Positions 11,670-30,511 of a stretch of 64,000 bases of DNA are shown in pieces. The notes below the pieces were generated by a model. That model was not told the origin of the DNA and did no database searches. It saw only the letters and a program-made list of their open reading frames with translations. The translations under genes and the position numbers were made by a program. Source of the DNA: Bugula neritina (taxonomy: Eukaryota > Bryozoa > Gymnolaemata > Cheilostomatida > Bugulidae); NCBI GenBank assembly GCA_964035545.1, contig OZ037772.1, forward strand, positions 4,683,733 to 4,747,732, read 5' to 3'. How positions within the stretch are numbered: position 1 is the stretch's first letter; each line of letters opens with the position of its first letter.

Positions 11670-13250
11670 TATATGGATTGGCAAAGCTAAAAAACCAAGT
11701 TGTCATTTCATTTCTCAAAAAGTCTTATAATTATAAAATTACATGCTGATGATCTTCTATGGCTTTTATATGAGGTGGAGAATATTATAAATATAACGTC
11801 TGACAAAGGTATTTTTGAAAACCCTAAAACTTTAAAAGTAAATAATGCATATAATTTCGAGAATATATATTATTAGTCAATTAAAATTTGTCAGGCAAAA
11901 ATTTAGAGATGCTTTGATAATTATAGGCACCTGATTCTAAAATAGAGTTAAAATTATTTAATATTAATATAAGTATTATATTTTCTGGATAAAGCAATAT
12001 ATTTTTGTTGTTTTAATGCTGAATTCAGAATCTCAAAATATTTATTATTCAGCTATGTAAATATATTGGATAATTTCTCCGGATATATTTCAGGTGTGAT
12101 GTTGAACAATTTTGAATAAAAAGTAAGTGTTTTGTGAGTCACTGCTCTAAACCACAAAATTATAAATTATTTTTGAACGTCTTACATATTTTGGCATATT
12201 ATAGTCAATTGAATAGTGTCAAAAGTCGTACATCAAACAAATCATTTCATTTTTCAGCAATACTTTTTTATACCTCTAAAATAACTTTTCAGTATCAATA
12301 ATCCTCAAAATCATGATATCACATCTGTGCAGTTAGTCTTGAAATTCGCCAAAAAATTTTAAAATTAAATATATGTAGTTGAATCATAATTTAACTTTTA
12401 CAGGTATAAATATGTTTCTTTATAGTCAGGTTATGTCCTCACTTACCTGTGAAGTAGTGTTTCCTGTCAATTTTATTTATGAGTTCAAAATTAAACTATC
12501 TAACTATTTTTTCATTAGTGCTCATATAGTGTCCCTGTTCCAATCCTTTTCTACACTTATCTATTTTGCTTTTTTATAATGTTTGCAATTGGCTTTTTTC
12601 TTACAGTATATGCTACTTGGCAAAACTCCAAATTTGTGGAGAATACTAATAGATGATTGGTAGATCTTATTGGTTAGGTAAATTGCCAATCACATCAGTT
12701 TACAGCTTCAAACAATAGCGAAGCAAAGAAATAGATTACTTACTGTCAATGTGTTGGCTCTTAACCGTTCTCCTATCATGAATTCCTGAACCATGTAGAT
12801 GGAAGTAGATTTGCATAATATAGGTGCACATGTACTAACGACAATATTATGCAGAAAATTACATTCCATAAAAATAAGAGAATATTACTATACACCTTTC
12901 TCTGCAGTCGGTTTATTCGACGATGACTGTTCTATGGTTGTGACTTGGTGGCAACTCTCCACACCACTTGCTTTTCCGCATGCTCTTACCATCTTTAATA
13001 TAAGAGTATATTACTATGCACCTACACTACATATAATATATTATTATAAGGCATCTACCAATGCCCATGGCAATGTTGAATGCAGCAATGTCAAGCAATC
13101 ACTAAACATTGAGTCCCATGGACCAAGAAACACAGCAAATATTGTAAACATCTATAAAGATCCATGCAGTGGCTGGCACTACAAGTCTCACCAATTCTCA
13201 AGGACTGCTTGATTATAATATTTTTGCCAAGAATAGCTATTTAGCCAAGG
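11670..13250. other. Intergenic, no gene supported
   Basis: AT-rich sequence. A 137-codon plus-strand open frame at 12799-13212 has no recognisable domain. It contains two copies of a short motif (AGAGAATATTACTATACACCT near 12879 and AGAGTATATTACTATGCACCT near 13003), so I regard it as repeat-derived and chance. Confidence 0.5.
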
Positions 13251-13573
13251 GCCACACTGTGCATATTTTTCCAGGCAAAAATTTAAACCACAAATAGAAA
13301 AGGTGTCCACTGTAGCGGATAAATTAAGTTTTCATTTTTAAATCGCACTTGCTTTCAATAAAACACAATTTACTAAAATTTAACACTGAAATAAAAAAAA
13401 TTGTGCTCACTTATAATAACTGCCAGCCAATTAGGTGACGATGACAAAGAAGATTCGAGCACTTGCATCCAGAATGCTGAGTGACAACTGCGAATGTTTG
13501 CTCAACGCGTACAGTGGACACCTTTGCTACTTGCGGTTTAAAGTTTTGCCTGCGAAAATACGCACAGTGTGGC
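13251..13573. mobile_element. MITE-like element with 67-bp terminal inverted repeats (family C)
   Basis: 13251-13317 begins GCCACACTGTGCATATTTTT and is the near reverse complement of 13507-13573, which ends ATACGCACAGTGTGGC. Differences are scattered single bases. The 323-bp element has no coding capacity. I could not recognise a convincing target-site duplication. The CACTGTG-type terminus does not settle a superfamily by itself. Confidence 0.85.
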
Positions 13574-17205
<3,632 letters not shown>

Positions 17206-20200
17206 TTAGTATTTGATTGTGTATTTCCTCAGTCCATCTCTACTTGCTAGAAACACTGTGTCTTTGTTATACACAGCGACATCAACCACCAAGCGATTAA
17301 GACCAATACTTTCTTTAGACACTCTAAGCACCAGTTGACCTTGAATAACATCATTATATTGTACCAGTTGGTGTGCATTGAGAGAAAACAGATTTCCTTT
17401 AGAAAGAGCATAAAACAGATAATATTAAAAATAATGAAATTTATTCAGCAGCTACACTGTTTTATTCTTCTTGCTATTAGTGCAAACACATTTAGATGCC
17501 AATTAACTAAACTTACTACAATAAACATGTTAAATGTATACCTTCAAGTGAGAGAATAAGGAGAGGTCCTGTGCCTGAGCAGATGTGAATCAGTTCAGAT
17601 GTTGACTCAAAAGAAATGCCAGTTGGTTCTGGGATGTGTGGAAACTCCCACATTTGAGTGAGAGTTGTGTTCTCCACTTTATATCTTCTCACTGCACCAT
17701 CTTCAGTGTGGTCCCCTATAAGGATACTTGAGTCTGGGAGAATGCATACAGGTTGAGGGTCCTGCATATTGGGAACTGGCAGCTTTTGTATTTTATAGTC
17801 AACTAAATCACACACTACCAGCTCTTTTTCTCTACTGTCTACAACATACACTAAAGATTGACGTTGAGCTATTCTATAATAAGTGGGTACATCTGCAAAC
17901 TGTGTATAGAGAGACTGAGACTTCTCTAAGGAAATCGGATCAAGAAGCATGACTTCAGCTAACTTTTGTTTCCAGTTATAACAGCTGGCAACTACTACCC
18001 CTTCAGGTTGTATAATCTCTCCCCAACCCGTAGTGTAGGTGTGTTTCACTGCGCTGATGGTATTCAGTGTGTCTCTACTTATTGCTTTTATACTTTCTTG
18101 TGTTCCACACATCAAATGTCCATCGACTGTGGCATTCACTGTGTAGCACCCTCCATGCAAAAGCAGTCCATCAGATTGTAGAGAAGATGGTGGTTGCAGC
18201 AGCTTCAGGCCCAAACTGTTTTCACTGACTGCAACAATCAAGTATAATGATCTTATATATTGATAATCTAATCCAAATCAAAGTACTTGCAGGGGTCAAT
18301 ATAACCTCAGATGGCACTCAACATATAATATACAATTTAAACTAATTGCTGAAATGTGAGGCAGAGATCTAAATAGCAGGATTTTATTAATAATAAAAGA
18401 AAGTATAATAGTCAACAAAACAGTGCTTTATAGCAACTATTATAGCTTATACACAGTGGTAAACCATGAAGTACTGCAAAATTGATAAACAACGTGAGAG
18501 TAGCACACAACTCAATCATTTCAGGAATATCTACTGTGGTCTTGAGATTACCCATTAGCCTCTGTAGTCTTCTGGCTTGCAAACTAGAGGTCTGAGGTTT
18601 GAATCTTAGCATGGGAAATATTATTTTACAAGCCATTTTGACTTTTAGTGAAGTTATAGAGTATTCTAAGGGAGTTGAGAGTTTAAGGAAGCCTGAAGAC
18701 TGAAAGAACAGTAGGGAGGCCAGTTGAACTTGAGTGAAATAGAAAAGATTTAGGGTTGAGATAACCCAGCAGCTTGATTTGTTAGGAGTGGTTTGCATGA
18801 TAGTTAGAACACCAAAAGTCTGCGGTCTGTATTCCAGTTGAGGGAAAGTTATGTTGCATCAACCTTAAACTGCAGCCACTTTCTTTAATACTCTACTGAA
18901 GTTTCTCTTTGCGTTTTATATTTCATAAATATTTGAAAAACACCGTTGAGTGTATGTTAAGCTGACAAGTATTTATAAGTATATATTGCTTTTAATATTC
19001 GTACTCCACCTACATGTTGGTACCAAGATGCTGTCTGGAAGTACGCACTCCTTTATTACACCAATATGTGTAGCCTTTTCCATTTTCTCACTCCACACTT
19101 TATAGTTTCTTACAATTTCTGCATCATTGACCTTGTCAGCTGCATTTTTTACTGTGTCCAGCAAAGACTGTCTGCCCATTGTCTTGCTCAAGGCAATGTC
19201 AATTTTATAGTTATCCACTATCTGTGTGCAGGTTTTCAAATATCCATATATTTCTAGCCTCAGGTTTGTAGCTCTCTTTCTAATCTCTTCTATCTAATAG
19301 ATAGTAACACAGTATATTTACATCTGCACCTCACAACTTCTGCATTTAAAATAAAATTGGGTCATTTTAATTAATTTAGTACACACTGAAAGTCTCCACT
19401 TTTTAGCTATTTTTCGCAATTTAGCTTTTAACGAATATGGGTTTTTGCCGAAAACTAGTTAATTATCACTAAATACACCTAAAAAATCAAGGTGCTTTTT
19501 GATTTTGCATGCTTGACTTCCTTTATATATTGATTGCAGACCGTCACAAGAAATTAGACAGCAGCTGCACAAGAATATTTGAATCATATTTTTGGTAAGC
19601 TGAGCTACACGTGAGCTACACATGAAGAATGGCTGCTTTGTTAACAGTAAGGTTCTGATTACAATCAAAAATTAATTTGCACACAAAACTATTTCAGACA
19701 AATAATCGATAAGCTTACCTGAGCATCAGCTACAGCATTTACTCTGGCAACCATCTTCTTCACTTCATCTTCTATTTTACTCAGTTCTTTCCAGGCACCC
19801 TTTGAGATGTCATTCAACTCTGCAACTTTCTTAGTTAAGGTTTCCATTTCATTAGTTAGACATTTTCGTAACTCACAAGACAAATCACTAAGAGATGTGA
19901 TGTCATGGAATGCTGCTTTCGTTTCTAAAAGTAACCGCACAAGAGTCAGTGAATTAATATCATCATATAACATAATATTAAACTTTTAGTGCATCTTATA
20001 CTAGTTATAAAAACAGGGAACAACTTATGTTTTATACACATCCTATGTAATTACTAAACCCTTGAATTCTGTCAATAAAGTGTTGTTTTTAGCTTTGATC
20101 ACAACCCACTCTTCAACAGCAGTGATTAACAAAATGGAACATTCTAGAACAATGTCACTACATATATTCACTGCAGTTCAAATTACGAAGATATGAACAA

Positions 20201-21695
20201 ATAGTAAAAACAATTTTTATAACAGCTCTTTAGAGAAATATAATAAAAACTCAAGTGATCAATGAGGTATTTTATATATTTAATGTAACAGTAGCAATAT
20301 AAACCTTTTCTGTCCTACTCAATACTTATATTGCTGAGGATAGTTGAGGCTGTACACCTTAAGTTTATGAAACATGAGACTAAGTTTAAGTATTCATGAC
20401 AGTTTAATCTGTGAAAATGTTTTTGACTTCGCCGTTTCCTAGCTGTTACATGACAGACAAATAATAAGCTTCTGCTTGACGATTATTAGTTTTTCTTTAT
20501 ACAAACAGAGATAGTAACTATATACCTGTATTATTTTTACAATCAGTCCTCATATCACATCTCATACAGAATATCTGGTGACACTTGGAACACACTTCTG
20601 TCAGCTGTTGATGTTTATGATGTTCACATTCAGTTAGAGTATATCTTTGGGGAGAAGCTCTGTAGACCTCAATGTCAATAAACTGATGTCTATCTCCCAT
20701 CAACTCCTTGTGGTTCTGAATAATAAATATCAACAGTTCAAATGCTAAAACTTGTATTATTGAGAAAATCATGTGTTAAGTTGCATTTATCTTTCACGAT
20801 TTTCAGTCAAAAATTAAATTTGGCACAGTTGAAATTTCAACGAGTTGCATCACGTTGTAAAAGCCATTCCTCAAAATTGTTACATGTACTGTGATTACTG
20901 AGTCAGCTAATTTTAGAATAATAACCAAACAAAATAATAACTCCTTGTAGTTATTGGTATAATGTGACTTTAGAGACAAAATGACATACTTAAACAGCAA
21001 TAAATAAGGCTTCAGCAATTAAACTATAAAAACTTCATGTTTATAAGTGTGTGATTTACACTATCTGCTATCAACTTTAACAATTCATCACGTTTTTTAA
21101 GTGCATAAAGTAGCGATTAACAGAGTCATTATCCACAATTAAAACTTGAGATTTTGCATTTATATAGTTTCAACAAGTTTCAGTAAAACTGTAACGATGT
21201 GTGAGATTAACTGAAGCTGGGAACTTTTCTCAGCAGAAGTATGAACCAAAACTTTGGCAAAAACATTTGCACAAACTCAAAAGATTTTTGCTCAATCTTA
21301 TTCCACACACAACAGAACAGATTTAAAAGCAATCCTTAGACAAAATTCTAGAAAAGACTCACATCTTGATGACGTTGACACAGTTTCTTCTCACTCTCAA
21401 CACAGAACACGGCAGCTTCTGTTGTATCTTTACACACATCACAGGGAATGGGTGCAGGTTTGGGTAAATATTTGTATCCTAAAGAGTCACCATACTGAGC
21501 TACTGGCAGAGTTGTGGGATCTGTGATGTCATAAAATTTTTTCCTAGAATATATTGTTCAGTGTTTAAGCTGTGTATAGTACAATTAGTATAATATTTAT
21601 AACAAAATCATATCTTAAGTACGTATAATGAAAAACCTTCACTTTAACACACGTGCATATAACTACTTTGTCGACATCAAAACCTCTAGGAAATG

Positions 21696-21764
<69 letters not shown>

Positions 21765-22770
21765 TAAATAGTCACTAATAATAAAGATAACATCAACTGT
21801 TATTCATATTGTTGAAAGGACAGGATTACAAATTGACAGCTTTGGTGATAACATAATATGTCAATAACGATGCATAAAGTATTGACTTTGACTCATAATC
21901 ACATGAAAAAAAGATTAAACACATTGCCAGATAATTAATTATGATTCATGAGTTATGTATACTGAAACAATTCGACTCAACACAATTGAGTAATGGTAGA
22001 AGAAGGAACCAACTTGTCATATAGCTAAAGAAACACCAAATTTGCAGAGTTTACTATGCAGTGATTAGCAAACAAATACTATTGCACCAAACTACTGCCT
22101 ACCAGCTCTATATTATAATATATTCTGCCACAAAGTTCTCACACACTGCTGTATTTTATTAGTGGAGAAACTTTTGTTTTCTTGTGCTATAATGCAAACA
22201 ATATCCACTACATACTACATATCACGTACTATTCCTTTCACAATGACAACAGCATTCAACTACATAGCCGTGTGAATGGAAATGTAACAGAAAAAAGGCA
22301 CCATAAGATATATTACTCCATGAGCAAGAAATGAAAAGACAACCTTAAGTTCACGAGACACCACAGCACCACAATCGTACAAGGGAGTACAACTCATAGT
22401 AAATCTACAAAACAATTGTAGTGTTTTCCTTTCAATTGCCACACAGACACTCAAAAACTTTGTAACCAGAGTTTAGGTAAAATATGCAATGTTTGCTCTT
22501 CAAAGATACGGATCAGACAACTCCTAGACGATAGGAGTGACAAAAGCAGATGTAAATCTATGAAAGTACATTATATACTGTAACTCACCTACAATAAGCA
22601 CATCTAATATGATCCTTCCTACCACCAATGTCAGTCTTCAAACATCTCATGCAGTACACATGCAGACAGGGCAGAGTTCTGGGGTCTTCAAGTTTGTTGA
22701 AGTACTGCAAACAGTACCCACAGCGATACGAATTGTTGAGGCTCCTTCTCACAACTCTTGACTCTGCCAT
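17206..22770 (-). CDS. TRIM-like protein, tandem paralogue (copy 2)
   Basis: Seven coding exons: 22770-22589, 21543-21363, 20715-20526, 19924-19719, 19293-19010, 18224-17542 and 17339-17206. Exon lengths and phases match copy 1 exactly except for one codon less in the last exon, giving 619 residues. The RING ligands are C17, C20, C35, H37, C40, C43, C57 and C60; the first 60 residues differ from copy 1 only at positions 8-10. Both B-boxes keep their main cysteines and histidines, but the residue matching H186 of copy 1 is not His. The coiled-coil and C-terminal propeller-like region (DPQPVCILPDSSILIGDHT) are intact. The frame is uninterrupted, so both copies look functional. Cytoplasmic RING E3 ligase activity is inferred from the family. 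Intron sizes differ greatly from copy 1 because of separate repeat insertions. Confidence 0.88.
18550..18850 (+). repeat. SINE-like sequence with tRNA-type heads in intron 5 of TRIM copy 2
   Basis: 18553-18617 has an A-box-like TAGTCTTCTGG and a B-box-like GGTTTGAATCT about 35 bases on, followed by unrelated tail sequence. A second, weaker head follows near 18790-18840 (GGTCTGTATTCC). The same intron in copy 1 is only 195 bp and lacks this block, so it is an insertion. A minus-strand open frame across it is not a gene. Confidence 0.65.
20778..21254. mobile_element. MITE-like element (family D), in intron 2 of TRIM copy 2
   Basis: Aligns over most of its length with 30512-30960. Shared landmarks include AAGTTGCRTTTAT at the left end, GAGTTGCATYRCRTTGTAAAA near the left, AATAACTCCTTGTA in the middle and CAGCAGARGTAT at the right end. 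Ends are weakly inverted in this copy. No coding capacity. Confidence 0.7.
21700..21766. repeat. (TA)n microsatellite in intron 1 of TRIM copy 2
   Basis: TA dinucleotides with two small interruptions. Confidence 0.95.
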
Positions 22771-24890
<2,120 letters not shown>

Positions 24891-25036
24891 AATTTTATTT
24901 ATGTTATATTTGTGTTTTATTTAAGCTCAAAATTTTTAAACAAATGTTGACATAAGAACAAAATAAATAAAAAGCTGAATGGGCATTGCTTGAATTAAGT
25001 TTACTGTGAATTTTCAGTTCATTTTTAGCTAATTGC

Positions 25037-26635
25037 TTAACTCCTTTTTTGATCTCGCCTTCTGCTAATTCTGTTCCTCACGTTTGACCTAGTTCTGGCC
25101 CTGATTCTATCCGCTCTACTCCTGGGAGCCCCAAGTCTTTCTGTAAGAACTGGTCTTCTTCCAATAACTACCGGCCCTTTGTTTCTACATCTGACAGCTC
25201 TACCTCTACATCCTACAATACAATATAGAAACTTAGCTTGAGCAATAATGGCATGAAAACGCTGAGCCTTGACAGATTATATATTATAGGATTATCTTGA
25301 TGAGCCTAGGCTTATATGCTTGATTTGTATTTTTCTTAATCCAGTGTATAATCTGAGATAATACTTTAAGCACTCTTACTATAATTATCATGCCATTTAG
25401 GCAGATGCAGAGTTAATATGATCAAAGCTGAAATCAAGAACTATTTGCAACAAAATAGGAAAATGAGCCAATTTATTTAAAATGATGAATTTCTTAGAAA
25501 AAAAGAACAAATTTAAGTTGTTTTGTTTAGAAAAACAGTTTTTGGGCTCTGGTAACTTGGCAGTGAGAGATTATCATTGATGTCAAACATGCATTATGCT
25601 TTATGCATACATAGGCTAGAGTCTTGTAAAGCTTAATTATTGTCGAGGCACTTGGTTAGCAATATTAAATGCAAAGATAGTCATCGAAATAGAGAAATGA
25701 TTGCCAATTGGCAAATAATTTTTGAAAAGTTTTTGGTGTTTAAATAAAACTTTTGTCGGTTTAAATATATTTACAGCAATTGTTATGAATATCTGTATAC
25801 TAATAAGGGCAAGCAGTATATTTCAATTGGCAAATGGGGCAATCATAAAATCATTGAAGCTTGAAAATTCAAAACAATACCATGCCCTTCTGTTGAAGCT
25901 GTGAATTTTTTTACAACTTGTTTGTGTTATAATGAGATCACTGCTAATACTTTGATAAAACAATAAAGCATATGATTAGCTCATTATGGTGTCATTAGGT
26001 CAGTTGAGTGAAGATATACATGAGCTGATATTTAGATGTTCCAGTTGTAAGTAACATATTATATACGATTTTATTGCATGTATCCTATTTCTACATATAG
26101 TTTGCAAAATAGATGTGATTGTTGCAGAAGAAAAACTTTGCAGCCTTACTTAGCTGTATTATTTGTTATAATATTTACAACTAATATATAATCACCTACA
26201 GTATTATATGTATAGCAGATAATTTTATATACATCTGTATAGTATATTATAAATTATACATGTAGTATATTATACACAATTAGTATATTATCAATATTTA
26301 GTATATCATCTACATCTGATACATCTGCATTCTATACAGTGTCTTTTATAAAATGTCTACAAAGCCAGTGATGATACAAATATATTTGCTCAATCAACAA
26401 CACTTGACTTATATATACTCACAATATTAGGCTGTCATACCGGCAACTCCATATTCTAATATGCACATTACATATATACAAGTATAATATTTGTACATAT
26501 ACTTTACGTTCTGTGCACTATGGTTTCATACAGAGATGAATTATTCAACTTACTACTTCTATTAGAATGAGCCAAGTCAACCAATAAGGCAAAGCACAGC
26601 ATAGCCAGGAAGATGGTAAACAAGATGCTTCTCAT
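25037..26635 (-). CDS. Small secreted arginine-rich peptide precursor
   Basis: Two coding exons, 26635-26554 and 25212-25037, joined at a phase-1 GT-AG intron, give 85 residues. Residues 1-24 are a strong signal peptide (MRSILFTIFLAMLCFALL, then VDLAHS). The mature part starts about NRSRCRGRAVRCRNKG and runs to the stop with many arginines and very few acidic residues, so it is strongly basic. Only two cysteines remain after the signal, near its start. A 5' untranslated exon (26845 to about 26870) and an untranslated start to the next exon (26665-26636) are predicted. AATAAA poly(A) signals on the minus strand lie at 24921-24916 and 24899-24894. The paralogue is at 47589-48758. An antimicrobial or otherwise membrane- or polyanion-binding role is possible from charge and secretion, but that is inference; I recognise no named family. 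Confidence 0.8.
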
Positions 26636-26738
26636 TGCTAGGAATATGGTTCAAATCTGTTTATTCTACAAAGTAAAAATCATAAAAGCAAATATAGGAG
26701 TCTGCTTATGTGTTTATTTCATATAAAATGCTTTCCAA

Positions 26739-26824
26739 ACACACGCAGAAACACACACACACACGCACACGCACACGCACACGCACACGCACACGCGCAC
26801 ACACACACACACACACACACACAG
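26739..26824. repeat. (AC)n / (ACGC)n microsatellite in intron 1 of the peptide gene
   Basis: Alternating AC with regular CG interruptions, lying between the 5' untranslated exon and the signal-peptide exon. Confidence 0.95.
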
Positions 26825-26844
26825 AGCATAAATTAACGTCTTAC

Positions 26845-26901
26845 CTGTATGCAGGAACGACAGCTGTGGTCTTAGCCCTGTAAAGTTTCTTCAGTTTTAT
26901 A
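26845..26901 (-). promoter_or_regulatory. TATA-box promoter and 5' untranslated exon of the small-peptide gene
   Basis: On the minus strand TATAAAAC (26901-26894) precedes a donor CATACAG/GTAAGAC whose last exon base is 26845. A start of transcription about 25-30 bases after the TATA box gives a short noncoding exon. The next exon begins at 26665 after TTTGTAG, 30 bases before the ATG. The layout matches the paralogue near 49233-49291. Confidence 0.65.
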
Positions 26902-26929
26902 TCAAGCTTTTCAGTTCATTTATAATATT

Positions 26930-27860
26930 TCCTGTAGTAATGGAGGAAGTAAAGATTAAACTAATAAAACCACATCTGCAGGAACTTAATAATTAGCCTT
27001 GAAATGGATTAAGCAGAGAATCAGAACTTGCTCAGCTATGAAATCTCATCAAAAGCTACATTATACCACAACCATCATGTAATCATGTTATTTATTATAA
27101 AACCTGAGTCTGTGTATCACATTTCCTAAACTAAGATGTTTTAAAACTTGCTAGCATGAACGCTAGTCTATTATCTATCAGGGTAGTCCAAAATATATTT
27201 GTGTGGCGCAAAATTCACTAGAGTGGTCTAGGATCTAGCATGGATTGGCCCAGTACTCCATAGCCTAGAGTGGTCTATGTACTATAGGGTTTGATCGGGT
27301 GATGCAGGGTCTGATCGAGCATGCCCAAAACTTATGTAATAGAATGGTCCAAGATATCATAGAGTTATCCAGTATTTTATAGAGTAGCGTAAAATCTGTA
27401 AAGCTAATCTAGGCCGTTTGGGAGGCTGGACCAGTTCCAAGTATGCTGGCGCAAATCCTAAATAGATAAACAGATAAAGATGCAATTTCTTTAAACTACA
27501 AACCATTTATATTTTGCGGTTTGAAGTTGTCTTCTTTTATTTTCTGCATTATGATTGACTTAACAGTTATATAAATATTGAACATCATAACTAATTAGTT
27601 CCCAATGCAGCTCTAAAAGGCATTATTATATGTTTTGCCAAACATTTATTTTTCTCTAAAACTTTGCTTCAAGACCATCTACAGTAAAATGGAGGTTATC
27701 TGCCCTTGTTTGTATCAAACTTCATAGGGTACATATAAGAGATAATTTTTAATAAAGATTATATTAACTGATTTCTTTCTTCATTTTTTTAGGAATACTT
27801 TCATTGCTTAGAAAATGTTTAAAATATTTCTCCCTCAGAGTCTTACCCTAGCGGAAAAAT
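26930..27860 (+). repeat. Arm of a ~930-bp dispersed inverted duplication (partner 44260-45262)
   Basis: The sequence from AAACCACATCTGCAGGAACT, through TTATTTATTATAAAACCTGAG, to TTTAATAAAGATTATATTAA is matched in reverse complement by 45262 down to about 44260, with many substitutions and small gaps. One end lies about 30 bases upstream of the TATA box of the peptide gene. Confidence 0.85.
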
Positions 27861-28744
27861 ATTAAATTTTTATAATTACAGTATAGTACAAGCCACAAAA
27901 ACAAACATACAAATAAACAAACAAATAAACTAAAAATATATACATAACATGTAAAAGACAGTTAGAGTTATGGAATAAATATCAGTATATGCGATATTTC
28001 CTTATAAGATTTTTGCAAAGTAAATATATTTTATACTGGTTTCAAAGTACATGAGAAACAAGCCTGCATGATTACTCTCTTTGTCTAACACCTGTGCCTG
28101 TAGTAAATGTTTAGAAAAGTTGATCGAAAATATGCCCTATATTACTGGCCAGGGCACTTAGTTGTAAAAAAAAATTTAATCATCTAACCTTGCTATAAAA
28201 TATTATGTAGTTTGCCTCTATAAATACATGGGCTTATGACTTCTTTTAAACAGTCTTAAATAAAATGATGATGCGCTTCCTTAGAGATATACACAGGTTG
28301 AGAGGGTCCAAATGAGCCCATGGCTTGGCTCTCTCATGGTCCATGAGACCTTCAGGCTATCTAACATAATAGATGTACCATGTTGTCAACGGAATAACAT
28401 ATTCCAATGCATGCATGTAATATGCACTTTAAAAGTGTTTTATAGTAGCATAGAATAGTAGAGTAGGCGATAAAAAGATAACGACTAGTATAATCATCAT
28501 AGTTTAATTGATACACTAGCTAACTGCTTATTATACAATACAACAAAGTGTAGTATAGGACATAAAATATAATTAGTGAGATACGACAGAACACACAAAT
28601 AGAACACCGAATGCGTTCTCTACAAAATTATTTTAAAAGAACCTTGCTGCTGGTCGTATTTTTTTCGTGCAATTTTTCCCAATACAGGTTTTTAGCATTA
28701 GATGAAAATCTTTTAATGCAACCTATACATTTCAACATATTACA
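27861..28744. other. Intergenic, no gene supported
   Basis: AT-rich sequence. A short GC-richer patch at about 28300-28370 holds small hairpins (GAGCCCATGGCTTGGCTC and CTCATGGTCCATGAG), without recognisable coding content. Confidence 0.4.
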
Positions 28745-28900
28745 AGGCAGCGGCAGCTGGCCATAGGATATGTAATGACCCACAACATTGGAGATTGCTA
28801 TTACAGGCAGTGCTGGGCAGCTATAAGGTGAACTTTGTAAAATATATATTAGTTTTAGAGAGAAGACAACTACAAATACATGTAGTTAAAGAGACAAATG
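28745..28900 (-). pseudogene. Decayed CCP (sushi) exon, relic of the four-CCP gene's last exon
   Basis: The minus strand from about 28830 reads YSCPALPVIAISNVVGHYIS and continues GQLPLPCN. It aligns with the start of the last exon of the gene at 59677-62435 (ICPAPPAVTNSNPAVISYPV then ASYSC). The matching intron flank also aligns (TTGTAAAATAT followed by GAGAAGACAACT, against CTGTAAAATAT followed by GAGGAGACAACT). The expected second half (CMAGF to the final Cys) is absent and replaced by unrelated sequence. Confidence 0.75.
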
Positions 28901-30511
28901 CTGAAAGTGCTATTTACATAATGGCACACTGCATATTAATGTTGTGAAAGAAGTAACACCAGTTGCGTTATTGAAGTCATGATCACCTAAAATTGCATAA
29001 CAATTATATTATACAATTTGATTTTATTAAATTACAGTTGAAGTATATTTCTCTCGCTTCTATAAAAAAACATATGATAGTATTGACTTTACACAAAATT
29101 TTCAGCTATATATTACAAGTATATATGAAGTATGATTTATAACAGAAAAGCCATATAACTTGATAATATATCGAAGACTACCATCATCTATTTATGATCG
29201 TCAAAAGATATTTGATTTAGAACCTAAAGTTATTTAAGTTTAAACCTGTTGAAATCCTGGCATGCAGTCTTAGATAGTTTAATAGCTTTTAAAACCAGCA
29301 CACAAACAATTTTAAATATATTTTCTTAGTAGCATATTAGGCTAAATGAAATTTAAAAATTATAGCTGAGAAATTTGAAATTCTATTAGCTGTAATTAGT
29401 TTAACAAATCATCCAGCTATAGAGTTACAACTGCATATTTTACAGTATTCAAAATATGCAGCAAATAAAAAGTGCAGCAAAAATTTGGTGTGATAAATCA
29501 CTATGTTGCTAAAGGATTTCTTCGGTCTGGAAAGCTCAGGCTACAGCTTTTAATTTTGGTAATAGAGAAGACAACTTATAAAGTGCATTGCAAAACTTGG
29601 TTATCTTTTGAAAACAGCAAAGTTTTATTTAATGTGTTTGCAATACAATTGAACTTTTTATCTACATACAATAAATGAAAAAATATTATTAATCTGATTG
29701 ATATTATTAATATTATTAATATAAATGCTACTTCAAGTAAACTTATCAAAAATTATAAAACTGTAGAGTAAAAATAGAAAAGATGGAACTTTTAATGTAC
29801 ATTATCGGCATCAATTTTAATTTAGGTTTTAATGAAAAATCAATCCTTTGATCAAAATTGAGGTTTCTTTGTAATTTTCTAAAAGTTTCAAGATTAAAAA
29901 TATATTGAATATAAAAGCAATTATGAAAATACAGCATAAAATTATTCTAATAGTCATATGTGTGCCTTTGAAACCTATAAATATAAAGCAAACATTTGTG
30001 TGACACTTGTGGTCTTCTATTTTATAGTGATCAGTTGTGGTGTCTTGCTAAAATGGGTGCTGCACCAAAATTTATTATTATTTTTCAGTTTTTTATTGAC
30101 ATGCTGAAGAAAATTCCAAGCAAATTTAGCAATCCAACAAAATGAATGAATTGGTCGATGACATGTTAGACAGTGAAGCCATGAGTAAACACTTAATGAC
30201 TCCTAAATTTTTTTTGTCTATTAGCATATTGTGGGGCAAGCAACTCTTACTGCCAAATTTCAAATTACACTTTATGTGGTAAAAAAACCCTAACCCTGGG
30301 CTGTTTCACTAGGTTCTGACATATACAGAGCTCACAGGCTACAGAATTATTTCATTATAAGCTGCTTTGAGTTAGGAGTAATTGATTGCAGCTGGTTTAG
30401 GATTTTCAAGTTTGAAGTTGGGGTTTAAATTGGAAATTGGAACTCCCAATTCCTAACTCAAGAATTCTAAACTATTCTACACTCCATCACCCCAAGTGAG
30501 AGCTGCTTGTA
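28901..30511. other. Intergenic, no gene supported
   Basis: Strongly AT-rich. No exon-like frame, RNA gene or clear repeat boundary was recognised. Confidence 0.4.

Noticed and set aside
12799-13212. 137-codon plus-strand open frame
   Set aside because: No domain, low-complexity Tyr/Ile-rich text, internal DNA repeats, and no leader or splice-phase partners.
18412-18798. 128-codon minus-strand open frame in the second TRIM gene
   Set aside because: It lies in intron 5 across a SINE insertion that the first TRIM gene lacks. No conserved content.
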